In this document: positions 1 through 9,413 of the stretch, in pieces | How the letters are laid out: each line of letters starts with the position of its first letter | How positions within the stretch are numbered: position 1 is the first letter of the stretch | Assembly: GCF_012516475.1 (NCBI RefSeq) | Contig: NZ_CP051217.1 | Coordinates: forward strand, 868,001-932,000 | Origin: Parasphingorhabdus halotolerans | GTDB taxonomy: Bacteria > Pseudomonadota > Alphaproteobacteria > Sphingomonadales > Sphingomonadaceae | Length of the DNA stretch: 64,000 bases | Direction of reading: 5' to 3' | The notes under the pieces: generated by a model | The model's input: the letters and a program-made list of their open reading frames with translations, nothing else | What the model was told of the DNA's origin: nothing | Databases searched by the model: none | Program-made: the position numbers and the translations under genes

Positions 1-93
1 ACGAAAGCAAGTTTTGTAATTCTAAGCATCATTTTCCCCGGAAATTTATATTATTCACAGGCTAAAGCGATTTTGCGCGTTTGTCAGGTAAAT

Positions 94-879
94 TTACTGC
101 GCGGTCCATCCACCATCAATGTTCATGTTTGCGCCCGTTATCGAACGAGAGTTTTCCTGGCACAGGAATACGGCCAAGGCCGCAATCTGCTCAATCTGTA
201 CAAATTCCTTTGTCGGTTGCGGTGCAAGCAGAACATCGTTGATGACTTGCTCGCGCGACAACCCCCTCACCTTCATAGTATTGGGAATCTGCCCTTCGAT
301 TAGCGGCGTCCAAGTGTAGCCAGGTGAAATTGTGTTGACGGTAATCCCTTGTGCAGCGACTTCCAATGCAACGGTTTTGCTAAAACCGAGAATGGCATGT
401 TTCGCTGCGTTATAGGCTGACTTATAAGGGCTAGCGACTGTACTGTGCATGGAGCCGGTGTTTATGATCCGCCCCCAGCCCTTTTCTTTCATTCCTGGCA
501 ACACCGCTTTGGTTGTGTGGAATGCACTGTTACAGATGATGTCCATAATCGCGTCCCATTTGTCTTCGGGAAACTCGTCGACCGGCGCAACATGCTGGAT
601 GCCGGCATTGTTGATCAAGATGTCGACCACACCAAGCTGTTCAGCGCAATCGGCACACATTTGCCGTATTTCTTCCGGTTTGGTCATGTCGGCATTGCTG
701 TAAGCAGCTTTGACCCCGCTCAAGGATTCCAACTCCTGGCACAGCGTATCAATTTCGCTTTTATCGCCAAAGCCATTGATCATCACGGTAGCACCCTCTG
801 CCGCCAAGGCTTTTGCGTATCCACCACCAATGCCGGAAGTGGATCCTGTGATCAGCGCCGTCTTACCCTTTAGAAACAT
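94..879 (-). CDS. bdhA: 3-hydroxybutyrate dehydrogenase (SDR family)
   Basis: Cytosolic NAD-dependent oxidation of (R)-3-hydroxybutyrate to acetoacetate, a step in polyhydroxybutyrate and ketone-body use. It is a classical short-chain dehydrogenase. The glycine-rich cofactor motif GSTSGIGGG lies near residue 12, NNAG near residue 89, the catalytic Ser in NTGSMHS, and Tyr/Lys in YKSAYNAAKH. The C-terminal part (LLAPQPTKEFV, then ITGANMNIDGGWTAQ) is typical of the BdhA branch rather than of generic FabG-like SDRs. I start at the ATG at 879, which gives the usual MFLKGKTALITG N-terminus. An in-frame ATG at 903 would add eight untypical residues. The gene stands alone, divergent from the metallopeptidase gene. 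Confidence 0.85.
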   Translation of the reverse strand: MFLKGKTALITGSTSGIGGGYAKALAAEGATVMINGFGDKSEIDTLCQELESLSGVKAAYSNADMTKPEEIRQMCADCAEQLGVVDILINNAGIQHVAPVDEFPEDKWDAIMDIICNSAFHTTKAVLPGMKEKGWGRIINTGSMHSTVASPYKSAYNAAKHAILGFSKTVALEVAAQGITVNTISPGYTWTPLIEGQIPNTMKVRGLSREQVINDVLLAPQPTKEFVQIEQIAALAVFLCQENSRSITGANMNIDGGWTAQ

Positions 880-1005
880 CCATATTCTCCAAATAGTACT
901 CATAGTGGACTAGCGGGAACTGACCCGCATTCCAATGCGTTTGTGTGTTTGACACTTGCTCTTTGTGGGCAATTCGAGCAATTCTGTTCGCAACAGGAGA
1001 GTATT

Positions 1006-1911
1006 ATGCGCTTAGATGATCTGGACCCCAGCAAAAATGCCCGTGATCACGGCAGCGGTGGCGGTCGCAGTTTTGGCGGTGGTGGCGGTGGCGGACTCGG
1101 TTTGCTCCTCAGTTTCCTGCCCATGCTTCTTGGCCGTAAAATGGGTTGCGGCACGATGCTGCTGATCGGCGGTGCGGCGGCGGCGTTCCTCTATTTCGGC
1201 GGTGGCGCGAGTATGCTGGGCAGCGGATCAGGCAGTCTGCCATCCGGTTCTGGAAGCGGCACAGTCTATGATACCGCAGAGGAACAATTCGCCGGCCGCG
1301 TGCTGGCATCTACCGAACAGACATGGTCAAAACTGTTTCAACAAAATGGCTCACAATATAAACCGACGACCATCAATTTTTATCAGGGCGGCGTGAGTTC
1401 CAATGGATGCGGTTCTGCCAGTTCGGCTTCCGGTCCGTTCTATTGCCCCGCTGATCAAGGCATCTATCTCGACACGTCTTTTTTCGACGAAATGCAGACC
1501 CGCATGGGAGCGAAAGGCGACTTTGCTCAGGCCTACGTCATTGCCCACGAAGTTGGTCATCACATCCAGAATCTGAGCGGTGTTGCGACTCAAGTGCGCA
1601 ACCAGCAGCAACGTGCCAGCAAGGCAGAAGGCAATGCGCTACAGGTGCGCATGGAATTGCAGGCGGATTGCTATGCCGGAGTTTGGGCGGCGCAAAACGC
1701 AAGCCGCATGGAACCGGGTGATGTCGAAGAAGGCCTGAATGCGGCCCATGCTATCGGTGATGATACACTGATGCGGGGCGCAGGCCAGACACCGATCGAA
1801 AGCATGTTCACCCACGGAACTTCCGAACAACGCATGGCCTGGCTCCGCAAAGGTATGCAGACTGGCGACCCAGCCTCGTGCGATACATTTGCACGAGGCG
1901 CGGTGCGCTAG
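1006..1911 (+). CDS. YpfJ-like neutral zinc metallopeptidase
   Basis: Predicted membrane-anchored zinc metallopeptidase of the YpfJ/KPN_02809 family; the substrate is unknown. The N-terminal 45 residues are charged and Gly-rich, followed by one transmembrane segment around residues 46-66. The C-terminal domain carries the zinc site HEVGH (in AHEVGHHIQN) and a downstream Glu ligand in ELQADCYAGVWA. A few Cys residues outside the membrane segment could form disulfides. The start at 1006 is preferred because AGGAGA lies just upstream and the family begins MRLDDLDPSxN. A longer frame from 943 adds an untypical leader. It is convergent with creD, with only 14 bases between the stops. Confidence 0.85.
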   Translation: MRLDDLDPSKNARDHGSGGGRSFGGGGGGGLGLLLSFLPMLLGRKMGCGTMLLIGGAAAAFLYFGGGASMLGSGSGSLPSGSGSGTVYDTAEEQFAGRVLASTEQTWSKLFQQNGSQYKPTTINFYQGGVSSNGCGSASSASGPFYCPADQGIYLDTSFFDEMQTRMGAKGDFAQAYVIAHEVGHHIQNLSGVATQVRNQQQRASKAEGNALQVRMELQADCYAGVWAAQNASRMEPGDVEEGLNAAHAIGDDTLMRGAGQTPIESMFTHGTSEQRMAWLRKGMQTGDPASCDTFARGAVR

Positions 1912-1925
1912 TCTTTAATATACGG

Positions 1926-3353
1926 TCAGCCGATTTTTGGCCGCTTCAGCGAGCTTGACCAGTCGAGCCGCCGGGTGACGTACATGACGCCAGCCAGTGC
2001 TGCGAAAATCAGTAGTGAACCGATAAGCAGCGAGTAAGCTTCAAGGCTCAGCAGAATGTAGATCGCGCCATAAAGAGCTGCCAGTAGTCCGCCGATGATT
2101 GATGCCTTTCGCCAACTGGACAACACCGAGGCGGAATAGGCCGTGATCAGTCCGATTGTTCCGATCGATGCAGCCACATATGCCAACGCAAATCCGATTA
2201 TCTCGGCAAAGGCTAGCAGCAGCACGAAGAATAATACCAGCGCCACACCAACCAAAATATACTGCACCGACGATATTCGAATTCCACCGATCAAATCGAA
2301 CAACAGAAAGGCCACAAAGGTAAAGCCGATGATCAGGAAGCCATATTTGGTCGCCCGGTCCACCTGACTGTAAAGGTCGACAGGATCAATCAAATCTACA
2401 GTCACGCTGCTATTGGCACCGCTCTGCACGCCTTCAGGATAATAGATGCGATCCGCTTCTGTCACTGCATTGACGATCTGACCCGGCTCGGTCGAAATCA
2501 GTGATTTTCCCAAAGCCAGATTGGCAATGTCATAATCCGCCTGAAATCCGGTTGGCTTGACCTCGCTCTTTGGCAGGAAGCTGCCGACAAAGCTTGGGTG
2601 CGGCCATTTGGATTTCACCGACCAGTTGGTCTGCCCGGCATGTGGAACAACCGTCAGGCTTTGATGGCCTTTGAACCGGACATCGAAATCGGCCTTGATC
2701 TCACCATCGGCCAGAACCGCTCCATCCACAAAGGCGAAGAAACCGCTATTGCCGGTTTCGCCCAATCCCTTGCCTGGCTGTAGCTTGGCAGCTTCGCCGT
2801 TGACGGTGACTTTATTATCGCCAGCCAGCCCGCGCGCGTCAGACAACCCGAAACGCAATTCCGCGCGGCTAAAATCAATCTGGTCTTTAGTCACACCATA
2901 GCGATCCAGATCATCAGGCAAGATGAAAGTGGCTGATCCGGTGACGTTGGTATTATAAAGGATCACCTCATAGATCGACCGGCTCTTGGTTTCCGGCGAA
3001 AGATCACTGGCCAGTTCAATCTTGTCAGGCGCAACGAATAATTCGCGGGTCACGGTATTTGTCCGCGTTACCGTTTTACCGTTTTCTTCGACCGATTCCG
3101 AAATCTTGGCTTGATATGGCAAAACGATTTTTGGACCGGCAAAGACCTGCTTCCCACCCCAGGCAGAGGTGATCGATTGTTTGGCGGTTTCGCTTTGGCT
3201 CTGTCGGTCATAATTGAGCGCCCAGACCGTCAGCAGAGGTATGGTGATCAGAAAGCCCATTAATATAACGAGCAAAAACTTCGCGCCGGGGGATCGCTCC
3301 GGCTTTGATAGTTCGGGCTCTGATTCAGAGTCTCCTTCGTGTATTTCAGTCAT
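1926..3353 (-). CDS. creD: CreD-family inner membrane protein
   Basis: Inner-membrane protein of the CreD family. In E. coli and Aeromonas creD belongs to the CreBC regulon and affects envelope stress and colicin or beta-lactam responses; the biochemical role is not known. One transmembrane segment lies at about residues 27-47 after an acidic, soluble N-terminus. A large periplasmic domain follows (the family motif GPKIVLPY is near residue 73), then a cluster of about five to six membrane helices from residue about 335 to 460. The length (475) is normal. No creBC two-component genes are visible in the window, so regulation here is unknown. Confidence 0.85.
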   Translation of the reverse strand: MTEIHEGDSESEPELSKPERSPGAKFLLVILMGFLITIPLLTVWALNYDRQSQSETAKQSITSAWGGKQVFAGPKIVLPYQAKISESVEENGKTVTRTNTVTRELFVAPDKIELASDLSPETKSRSIYEVILYNTNVTGSATFILPDDLDRYGVTKDQIDFSRAELRFGLSDARGLAGDNKVTVNGEAAKLQPGKGLGETGNSGFFAFVDGAVLADGEIKADFDVRFKGHQSLTVVPHAGQTNWSVKSKWPHPSFVGSFLPKSEVKPTGFQADYDIANLALGKSLISTEPGQIVNAVTEADRIYYPEGVQSGANSSVTVDLIDPVDLYSQVDRATKYGFLIIGFTFVAFLLFDLIGGIRISSVQYILVGVALVLFFVLLLAFAEIIGFALAYVAASIGTIGLITAYSASVLSSWRKASIIGGLLAALYGAIYILLSLEAYSLLIGSLLIFAALAGVMYVTRRLDWSSSLKRPKIG

Positions 3354-3480
3354 GATATTTCCCTCTTTGATCGCAGCAAACGCTGCTTGCGAGACGCCTG
3401 TGATCGTCTAAAGTCATCGCGTGTTACTGTTACTCTCTGCGACGAATTGAGGCACACGTACGCCGAATCGAAAGGCCCTT

Positions 3481-4629
3481 ATGAATATTACGGATTGCCA
3501 CAATGTGAACGACTTTCGCAGCCTCGCGAAAAGACGCCTGCCCTTTCCGATATTTGATTATATCGACGGCGCGGCGGATGATGAGGTGACACGGCGGCGC
3601 AATACCGAGGCCTATGAACGCTGCGATCTGGTGCCCAATGTGCTGGCCGGTGTGCAGGATATTGACATGAGTGTCGAGGTCATGGGGCAGAAGCTTGCAA
3701 TGCCCTTGTTCCTTTCTCCGACCGCCCTCCAGCGCCTGTTCCATTGGCAAGGCGAGCGTGCGGTTGCCCGTGCCGCAGAGAAATTCGGCACGTTCTTCGG
3801 TATCTCATCCCTCGGTACCGTCAGCATCGAACAAATTGGTGAGAGCATCAGCACACCCAAAATGTTCCAACTTTATGTTCACAAGGACAAGGCGCTCAAC
3901 AAATCCATGGTGGAGCGTTGCAAGGCGGCGCAGTTTGATGCGTTGACGCTCACTGTCGACACTATTGTAGGCGGCAATCGCGAGCGGTGCCTGCGTTCCG
4001 GCTTCACCAGCCCGCCCAAAATCACCCCTACCAGTTTCTGGAGCTACGCCGCCAAACCCGCCTGGGGACTGAACTATATGTTTCGCGAGAAGTTTGAGCT
4101 CTCCAACCTGAAGGATCATGTCTCGGAAGGCACCAGCGTTCCCAAATCAGTCGCCGACTATTTCACCAATATGCTCGACCAGTCGCTCGACTGGAAAATG
4201 GCCGAGGAAATCCGCAAGGACTGGGGCGGCCAATTTTGTCTCAAGGGGATCATGTCGGTCGAAGATGCCAAGCGCGCCGTCGATATTGGCGCGACCGCGA
4301 TCATGGTGTCCAATCATGGCGGGCGTCAACTTGACGGCAGTCGCGCGCCGTTTGATCAGCTTGCAGAGATTTGCGATGCAGTCGGCGACAAGCTTGATGT
4401 TATCTGCGATGGCGGCATCACCCGGGGCAGCCATATTCTAAAAGCACTCAGTGTCGGGGCGAAGGCATGCTCAGGCGGCAGGCTCTATCTTTATGCTCTG
4501 GCAGCATCCGGACAGCCGGGGGTTGAGCGAATCCTCGGATTGCTGCAAGCTGAAATCGAGCGCGACATGAAACTTATGGGGGTAACATCCGTTGATCAGT
4601 TGAATCGAGACAAATTGCGCTGGCGGTAA
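3481..4629 (+). CDS. FMN-dependent alpha-hydroxy-acid dehydrogenase (LldD-like)
   Basis: Oxidises an L-2-hydroxy acid, most likely L-lactate, to the 2-keto acid using FMN. The whole 382-residue chain is one TIM barrel of the FMN-dependent alpha-hydroxy acid dehydrogenase family. The catalytic His and substrate Arg lie in SNHGGRQLDG (about residue 278). The phosphate-binding region appears as CDGGITRGSHILKALSVGA, followed by a GGRLYLY segment where the family usually has GRPxLYG. The substrate could also be mandelate or glycolate, because sequence alone does not separate the subfamilies. It is monocistronic or heads a transcript with the two secreted-protein genes that follow after 26 bases. 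Confidence 0.8.
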   Translation: MNITDCHNVNDFRSLAKRRLPFPIFDYIDGAADDEVTRRRNTEAYERCDLVPNVLAGVQDIDMSVEVMGQKLAMPLFLSPTALQRLFHWQGERAVARAAEKFGTFFGISSLGTVSIEQIGESISTPKMFQLYVHKDKALNKSMVERCKAAQFDALTLTVDTIVGGNRERCLRSGFTSPPKITPTSFWSYAAKPAWGLNYMFREKFELSNLKDHVSEGTSVPKSVADYFTNMLDQSLDWKMAEEIRKDWGGQFCLKGIMSVEDAKRAVDIGATAIMVSNHGGRQLDGSRAPFDQLAEICDAVGDKLDVICDGGITRGSHILKALSVGAKACSGGRLYLYALAASGQPGVERILGLLQAEIERDMKLMGVTSVDQLNRDKLRWR

Positions 4630-4655
4630 AAGACGGCGAAAAAGGGAACAGGACA

Positions 4656-5150
4656 ATGAGAACACATACCAATATCATGACGCTCATGGCAGTCATCGCT
4701 CTGGCAGCAATTCCAGCGCAAGCTCAAACCGGTGCTCAGCCTGAGGAATCGACCGAAAAAGAAATCGGTAATAAAATCACCGAACCTTTTGATGGCAAGG
4801 AAGTTCCGGCTAAATTGCAAGCCATTCAGGATGCGCCCTATTCGCTAAGCGGTCTGCGTGGTTGCGCGGCGATCATCCGGGAAGTGAATGAACTAAACGA
4901 TGTTCTTGGCCCCGATGTCAATGAGACTGTGGACAAGAGCAAAGCCAAAAAGCGCGAGGAAACCGCTGGCCGGGTGGCGGGTAGCGCCATCGGCTCGATC
5001 ATTCCTTTCGGCGGTATAATCGGTGAGGTCACTGGCGCCAATGCAGAACGGCGGCGGTACAATATAGCAGTTTATGCAGGAACTGTTCGGCGCGGATTTC
5101 TGAAAGGCGTAGGACGCGAACGCGGCTGTAAGGCACCGGCGCGACCATAA
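4656..5150 (+). CDS. Secreted protein of unknown function, tandem copy 1
   Basis: I do not recognise the family. A cleavable signal peptide is evident (hydrophobic stretch, then PAQAQ at about residues 21-25). The mature part has the shared block IQDAPYSLSGLRGCAAI, then LGPDVNE, then a Gly/Ile-rich hydrophobic stretch AGSAIGSIIPFGGIIGEVTG that could insert in a membrane or form a glycine zipper, and a C-terminal RGFLKGVGRERGC. Two Cys residues, one in each half, are conserved with the next gene and could form a disulfide. The next gene encodes a paralogue with the same order of motifs. AGGA lies a few bases before the ATG. Confidence 0.7.
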   Translation: MRTHTNIMTLMAVIALAAIPAQAQTGAQPEESTEKEIGNKITEPFDGKEVPAKLQAIQDAPYSLSGLRGCAAIIREVNELNDVLGPDVNETVDKSKAKKREETAGRVAGSAIGSIIPFGGIIGEVTGANAERRRYNIAVYAGTVRRGFLKGVGRERGCKAPARP

Positions 5151-5201
5151 GATATCAACCTTGGACGAAAAAATCTTGGGGGCAAGAATGAGAGACCAGC
5201 C

Positions 5202-5747
5202 ATGGCTTTTGCCAGATCCTTTGTTGCTGCTTGCGTCGGACTTGCCATAGCGAGCACAGCTCATGCCAGTTCCCGGACGCCCTATGTCAATGATCCGATG
5301 GAAAAGCATATGGGCAACGCGCTGATGCAGCCATTGCGCGATGTAAATCTCAAGAAGGACAAAATCCCGCCAAGACTTCTGCAAATACAGGATGACCCCT
5401 ATAATATTCAGGGTATGAGAGGTTGCCGCGCCATCGTCACAGAAATTGTCAGCCTGCGGCCAATGCTCGGCCCGGATGTCAACGAGGTTCAGCTCCATTC
5501 AGACGAAGAAATGCGCGAGGAAAGCGCAAGCCGCATCGCTGGCGGACTGATCGGCGGACTCATACCCTTTCGCGGCGTGGTGCGCGAGCTAACCGGGGCT
5601 AATGCCGCCGAGCGCGATTATTTTACCGCTCTGACCGCAGGCTTCGCCCGGCGCAGCTTTTTAAAGGGGATTGCCGTGAGTCAGGGCTGTCTGCCGCCGC
5701 CGAAACCTTTTCAAATGGTGCTGGCCTATGATTTGCAGGGCTTTTAG
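5202..5747 (+). CDS. Secreted protein of unknown function, tandem copy 2
   Basis: Paralogue of the preceding gene. It has a signal peptide ending near AHASS (about residue 22), the block IQDDPYNIQGMRGCRAI, LGPDVNE, a Gly/Ile-rich stretch (AGGLIGGLIPFRGVVRELTG), and RRSFLKGIAVSQGC near the C-terminus. The two Cys positions match those of copy 1. Copy 2 carries about 15 extra C-terminal residues. The two genes are 51 bases apart on the same strand and have diverged well beyond recent duplication. Function is unknown. The predicted location is the periplasm or outer membrane. Confidence 0.7.
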   Translation: MAFARSFVAACVGLAIASTAHASSRTPYVNDPMEKHMGNALMQPLRDVNLKKDKIPPRLLQIQDDPYNIQGMRGCRAIVTEIVSLRPMLGPDVNEVQLHSDEEMREESASRIAGGLIGGLIPFRGVVRELTGANAAERDYFTALTAGFARRSFLKGIAVSQGCLPPPKPFQMVLAYDLQGF

Positions 5748-5794
5748 ATCCCACCAAAGCTGATGGCGATTTTCTAACCTATATTCGGCAACGC

Positions 5795-6415
5795 CTACTC
5801 AAACGTACCTACGAAAAACCAGAGCGCAATGGCGGCCAGCATAAGGGCAAAGCCACGTCGCACCAGCGGCGCGGACGGGCTGTTCATAAGCCATTCGTGG
5901 GCGCGTCCGGAGAGCAGAACGATGACGATATGGATCAGCGTGGCAACCCCGACATAAGCGAAGGATAGCTGCAGGGTTTGCGCGGCAACCGGTTGGCTGA
6001 CCGTAATATACCCCGGTAGAACGACGACAAAGAAAACCGCAGCCTTGGGATTGAGCAGGTTTATGATGATGCCACGGCGAAAATGCTTTGCTGGCGGGTC
6101 ACTATTGCCCGCGGCTCCGGGTGAAACTTCCCGCTCGCCGACCCACGCCTCCCATGCAAGAAACAGCAGATAGCCGGCCCCGGCATAGCGCAGCAAATTG
6201 AAAACAAGGTCCGACGCATGAGCGAGTTGTGCGAGTCCTAGCGCCGATGCAGCAGCAATAATCGCCAGCCCGATCCCGATCCCGGCGGTCGCTGCAAAAC
6301 CCGCCCGCCTGCCCTCACTGGCACTGAGCAAAGCAAGCCAGCCCATATTCGGGCCGGGTGTCAGTTCTACCAGCAGAGCGACGAGCAGGAAGGAGGGGAG
6401 CATTGGCGCAAGCAT
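5795..6415 (-). CDS. LysE/RhtB family amino-acid exporter
   Basis: Inner-membrane exporter of the LysE/RhtB superfamily, which expels amino acids such as lysine, threonine or homoserine lactone. The diagnostic N-terminal motif ELTPGPNM is at residues 17-24, and five to six hydrophobic segments follow over 206 residues, the usual size. The substrate cannot be read from sequence. Two starts are possible (6415 or the Met at 6403), and neither has a clear Shine-Dalgarno sequence. It lies in the place where sdhB would be expected after sdhA, and a hairpin separates it from sdhA. Confidence 0.8.
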   Translation of the reverse strand: MLAPMLPSFLLVALLVELTPGPNMGWLALLSASEGRRAGFAATAGIGIGLAIIAAASALGLAQLAHASDLVFNLLRYAGAGYLLFLAWEAWVGEREVSPGAAGNSDPPAKHFRRGIIINLLNPKAAVFFVVVLPGYITVSQPVAAQTLQLSFAYVGVATLIHIVIVLLSGRAHEWLMNSPSAPLVRRGFALMLAAIALWFFVGTFE

Positions 6416-6451
6416 CAGCAGGCGTGTATCGCGGTTTTGGCGTTACGGGAA

Positions 6452-6583
6452 GTGGTTGTGGGGTTGCTGTTCCGGAAAATCGAAGTGATCGTGGATCCAG
6501 AGGACGTAGCGGAGATGCTATCAAACGCGATTGCCCAGCAAATGAGTGAGTTCGAGTCTAAGCGAGCTAACTTCGCCGATTAG
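6452..6583 (+). CDS. Possible small hypothetical protein (GTG start)
   Basis: A short open frame of about 43 codons, or a little less with later GTG/TTG starts. It encodes a hydrophobic start (VVVGLLFRK) and an acidic helical end (DPEDVAEMLSNAIAQQMSEF). No ATG is available upstream and no strong ribosome-binding site is seen. It may be a remnant. I list it because its composition differs from a random antisense frame, but support is weak. Confidence 0.2.
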   Translation: MVVGLLFRKIEVIVDPEDVAEMLSNAIAQQMSEFESKRANFAD

Positions 6584-6668
6584 TGCGGCATTAATATCTT
6601 TTACATCTGACCTGTCTTATCGGCACGGCTGATCAAACCAACTTTATTCCATTGTGCGACGCAGCAGC

Positions 6669-6690
6669 AAAAGATGCACCCTGCATCGTT
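6669..6690 (-). terminator. Hairpin terminator after sdhA
   Basis: On the minus strand, about 40 bases after the sdhA stop, GATGCA-GGG-TGCATC forms a six-pair stem followed by TTTTG. The stem is short, so termination may be weak. It would end the sdhCDA transcript before lysE. Confidence 0.45.
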
Positions 6691-6727
6691 TTGCACAAAG
6701 TCGCAGCAATAAAATCTTTCCGTTCTA

Positions 6728-8545
6728 TCAATAAACCCGCTTCTTCGGCTTCACATACTCCGCTTCGTCGGTCAGTGTGTAATCATGGACCGGACGGTAA
6801 TCGATCACTACCTTACCGCCTTTGCCGCCCCAGCCTTCAAAGGTTGTGGTCGTATGTTTCATCCATTCCTTGTCATCACGATCAGGATAATCCTCATGCA
6901 TGTGCGCGCCGCGGCTTTCTTTGCGGTTGGCGGCACTTTTGATCGTGACCATGGCTTGGCTCATCAGATTGTCGAGCTCTAGCGTTTCAATGAGATCGGT
7001 GTTCCAGATCAGCGAGCGATCAGTCACGCCGACATCGGCCAGTTTCGCGTTGACCTTGTCCATCGCTTCCACGCCTTCCGCAAGCAATGCATTGTCACGG
7101 AATACGGCTGCGTGCGCCTGCATGGTTTTCTGCATTTCGAGTCGCAGATCGGCAGTAGGGATACTGCCCTTCGCGTTGCGGAAATGGTCGAGGCGTTCCA
7201 GCGCGAGATCGGCGCTATTCGCCGGAAGCGGCTTGTGCGGACCGTTGGGTTTCAGCTTGTCTTTAAGCCGCAGACCGGTCGCGCGGCCAAACACCACAAG
7301 ATCGATCAGAGAGTTGGAACCCAGACGATTTGCGCCGTGGACGGACACACAGGCCGCCTCTCCCACAGCATAAAGCCCTGGCACAACTGCATCAGGATCC
7401 GTGTTTGTCGGATTGACGACTTCGCCGTGATAATTGCAGGGAATGCCGCCCATATTATAATGGACGGTGGGTACAACCGGCAGCGCTTCACGGGTCAGGT
7501 CGACACCGGCAAAAATCTTGCCGGTTTCGGTAATGCCCGGCAGGCGCTCGGCCAGCACGTCCGGCGCGATATGGTCGAGGTGGAGATGGATATGGTCCTT
7601 CTCCGGCCCGACACCGCGGCCTTCGCGAATTTCGGTCGCCATGCACCGCGACACCACATCACGTGAGGCGAGATCCTTGGCGCTCGGCGCATAACGTTCC
7701 ATGAACCGTTCGCCTTCGGAGTTGGTAAGATAACCACCCTCGCCGCGTGCACCCTCGGTAATCAACACACCCGCACCGTAAATGCCGGTTGGGTGAAACT
7801 GGACAAATTCCATGTCCTGCAATGGCAGACCAGCGCGCAGCACCATCCCACCACCGTCACCGGTGCAAGTATGGGCAGAAGTCGCGCTGAAATAACAGCG
7901 TCCAGAACCGCCGGTTGCAAGCACCACAGCATGGCTTTTGAAACGATGGATCGAGCCGTCTTCCATGCACAAGGCAATCACGCCCCGGCATTCACCGTTT
8001 TCCATGATCAGATCGATAGCAAAATATTCGACAAAGAAATCCGCGTCATATTTCAGGCTCTGCTGATAAAGCGCATGGAGCATCGCATGGCCGGTACGGT
8101 CAGCCGCCGCGCAGGTCCGCTGTACAGGCGGCCCCTCACCCATATTCTGCATATGGCCGCCAAAGGGGCGCTGGTAGATCGTGCCATCTTCATTTCGGGA
8201 GAACGGCACACCGGCATGTTCAAGTTCGTAAACCGCTTGCGGGGCTTCGCGCACGAGATATTCAATCGCATCCTGATCGCCCAGCCAGTCGGAGCCCTTG
8301 ACCGTGTCAAACATATGCCAGGTCCAGTGATCTGGCGTGTTATTGCCAAGAGAGGCGGCAATCCCGCCCTGCGCTGCAACCGTATGTGAACGGGTTGGAA
8401 AAACTTTGGTGATACACGCGGTTTTCAGGCCAGCTTCCGCAGACCCCATAGTGGCGCGGAGGCCGGAGCCGCCGGCTCCGACAACCACGGTGTCATAGGT
8501 ATGGTCAATAATCTTGTAAGCGGGCTGTGCGTTCGTGTCGGTCAT
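6728..8545 (-). CDS. sdhA: Succinate dehydrogenase flavoprotein subunit
   Basis: FAD-containing catalytic subunit of respiratory complex II, oxidising succinate to fumarate on the cytoplasmic face of the inner membrane. The FAD-binding motif [11 protein letters not shown] is near residue 20, the covalent-FAD His is in [11 protein letters not shown], and the active-site region is seen in [10 protein letters not shown]. The C-terminal domain ends with the usual YRPVHDYTL region. The length of 605 is typical. The ATG overlaps the sdhD stop by one base (TAATG), indicating translational coupling. The partner sdhB is not adjacent, unlike the common sdhCDAB order. Confidence 0.95.
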   Translation of the reverse strand: MTDTNAQPAYKIIDHTYDTVVVGAGGSGLRATMGSAEAGLKTACITKVFPTRSHTVAAQGGIAASLGNNTPDHWTWHMFDTVKGSDWLGDQDAIEYLVREAPQAVYELEHAGVPFSRNEDGTIYQRPFGGHMQNMGEGPPVQRTCAAADRTGHAMLHALYQQSLKYDADFFVEYFAIDLIMENGECRGVIALCMEDGSIHRFKSHAVVLATGGSGRCYFSATSAHTCTGDGGGMVLRAGLPLQDMEFVQFHPTGIYGAGVLITEGARGEGGYLTNSEGERFMERYAPSAKDLASRDVVSRCMATEIREGRGVGPEKDHIHLHLDHIAPDVLAERLPGITETGKIFAGVDLTREALPVVPTVHYNMGGIPCNYHGEVVNPTNTDPDAVVPGLYAVGEAACVSVHGANRLGSNSLIDLVVFGRATGLRLKDKLKPNGPHKPLPANSADLALERLDHFRNAKGSIPTADLRLEMQKTMQAHAAVFRDNALLAEGVEAMDKVNAKLADVGVTDRSLIWNTDLIETLELDNLMSQAMVTIKSAANRKESRGAHMHEDYPDRDDKEWMKHTTTTFEGWGGKGGKVVIDYRPVHDYTLTDEAEYVKPKKRVY

Positions 8546-8934
8546 TATACAGCCACTCCTGTAAATGCGATTTTGGCAACAGCGAAAATGCCAAGCGCCG
8601 CGCCGCCAATGGCGAAAAAGTTGAGAAAGATGATCAAGCCAAATTTGATGCCATGATCCGGCACATAATCTTCAATCAGCACTTGCAGCCCGAGCCGCAA
8701 ATGCCAGAAAATGCTCACCAGCATCAGCATCATCGGCACAGCCACCAGTGGCGATGACAACCAGCCAACCATCAGTTCATGTTCATAATTCGGTAGCCGC
8801 AGCAAAGAAAACAGCAGCCACATCACAAGCAAAAGATTGCCGATCGCGGTTACGCGTTGAATGATCCAGTGATGCGCGCCGTGACCGGCAGAGCCCAGAC
8901 CGCGTACCCGGCCAATATTTGTTCCTGATCCCAT
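8545..8934 (-). CDS. sdhD: Succinate dehydrogenase hydrophobic membrane anchor subunit
   Basis: Membrane anchor of complex II, helping to form the ubiquinone site and heme b pocket. It is a 129-residue protein with three hydrophobic helices (about residues 24-45, 57-80 and 97-122). [10 protein letters not shown] near the N-terminus fits the SdhD family, and the heme-ligand His is expected in the second helix region ([10 protein letters not shown]). It lies between sdhC and sdhA, with 14 bases to sdhC and a one-base overlap with sdhA. Confidence 0.9.
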   Translation of the reverse strand: MGSGTNIGRVRGLGSAGHGAHHWIIQRVTAIGNLLLVMWLLFSLLRLPNYEHELMVGWLSSPLVAVPMMLMLVSIFWHLRLGLQVLIEDYVPDHGIKFGLIIFLNFFAIGGAALGIFAVAKIAFTGVAV

Positions 8935-8948
8935 TTATCAGACCCCTG

Positions 8949-9359
8949 TCAAAAATTCTTGAAAGCGATGTAGAGCCACATCGCAGCTGTTGCCAAAACC
9001 GCCAAAAGCGGAACGGCAGCTGACCACATTTTATTGGCTTTCAGCTCGTAGCCAGCACCGGCATCCATCACGAAATGGCGCAAGCCGGAAAACATATGCT
9101 CGAAAAACGAGAAGCTCATGCCGACCAGAACAATATATCCAAGATAATAGAAATTCATCCAGCTAAGGAAATACTCGTAGCTCTCAGGTCCGGCGGAAAT
9201 GCTGTAGAGCCACCACACCAGCAGCGGCATACCAACCAGCGCCATACCGTCTCCGGTTGCGCGGTGAAGAATGGACACCAGCATGGCTGGACCCCATTTA
9301 TATACTTGCAAATGCGGCGATAACGGCCGGTTCGATGCCTTACCCGGTGCTTGGGCCAT
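8949..9359 (-). CDS. sdhC: Succinate dehydrogenase cytochrome b556 subunit
   Basis: Cytochrome b subunit of complex II. The family motif RPLSPHLQVYK is near the N-terminus, SILHRATG provides conserved Ser, His and Arg near the quinone site, and GLRHFVMD holds the likely axial heme His. It has three transmembrane helices. I start at 9359 because AGGGGAAG lies just upstream and this gives 136 residues with the usual N-terminus. A frame from 9428 would add 23 unrelated residues. It is the first gene of the sdhCDA transcript. Confidence 0.9.
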   Translation of the reverse strand: MAQAPGKASNRPLSPHLQVYKWGPAMLVSILHRATGDGMALVGMPLLVWWLYSISAGPESYEYFLSWMNFYYLGYIVLVGMSFSFFEHMFSGLRHFVMDAGAGYELKANKMWSAAVPLLAVLATAAMWLYIAFKNF

Positions 9360-9413
9360 AGTCTTCCCCTGAACAATGTAACACCGCGACCCGATATAGA
9401 GCCTAGCGGAGTC

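Larger units (their letters stand above)
6416..6727. other. 312-base intergenic region between LysE and sdhA
   Basis: There is no gene I can support firmly. On the plus strand an open frame without an early ATG ends at a TAG at 6581-6583. Its last 40 codons read like protein (for example VEVIVDPEDVAEML-type composition) and could start at GTG 6452 or 6458. On the minus strand the hairpin downstream of sdhA lies at about 6669-6690. No trace of an iron-sulfur subunit (sdhB) with its Cys clusters is visible here. Confidence 0.6.

Noticed and set aside
6548..6570. tRNA T-loop-like GTTCGAGTC stretch
   Set aside because: No acceptor or anticodon stem can be formed around it.
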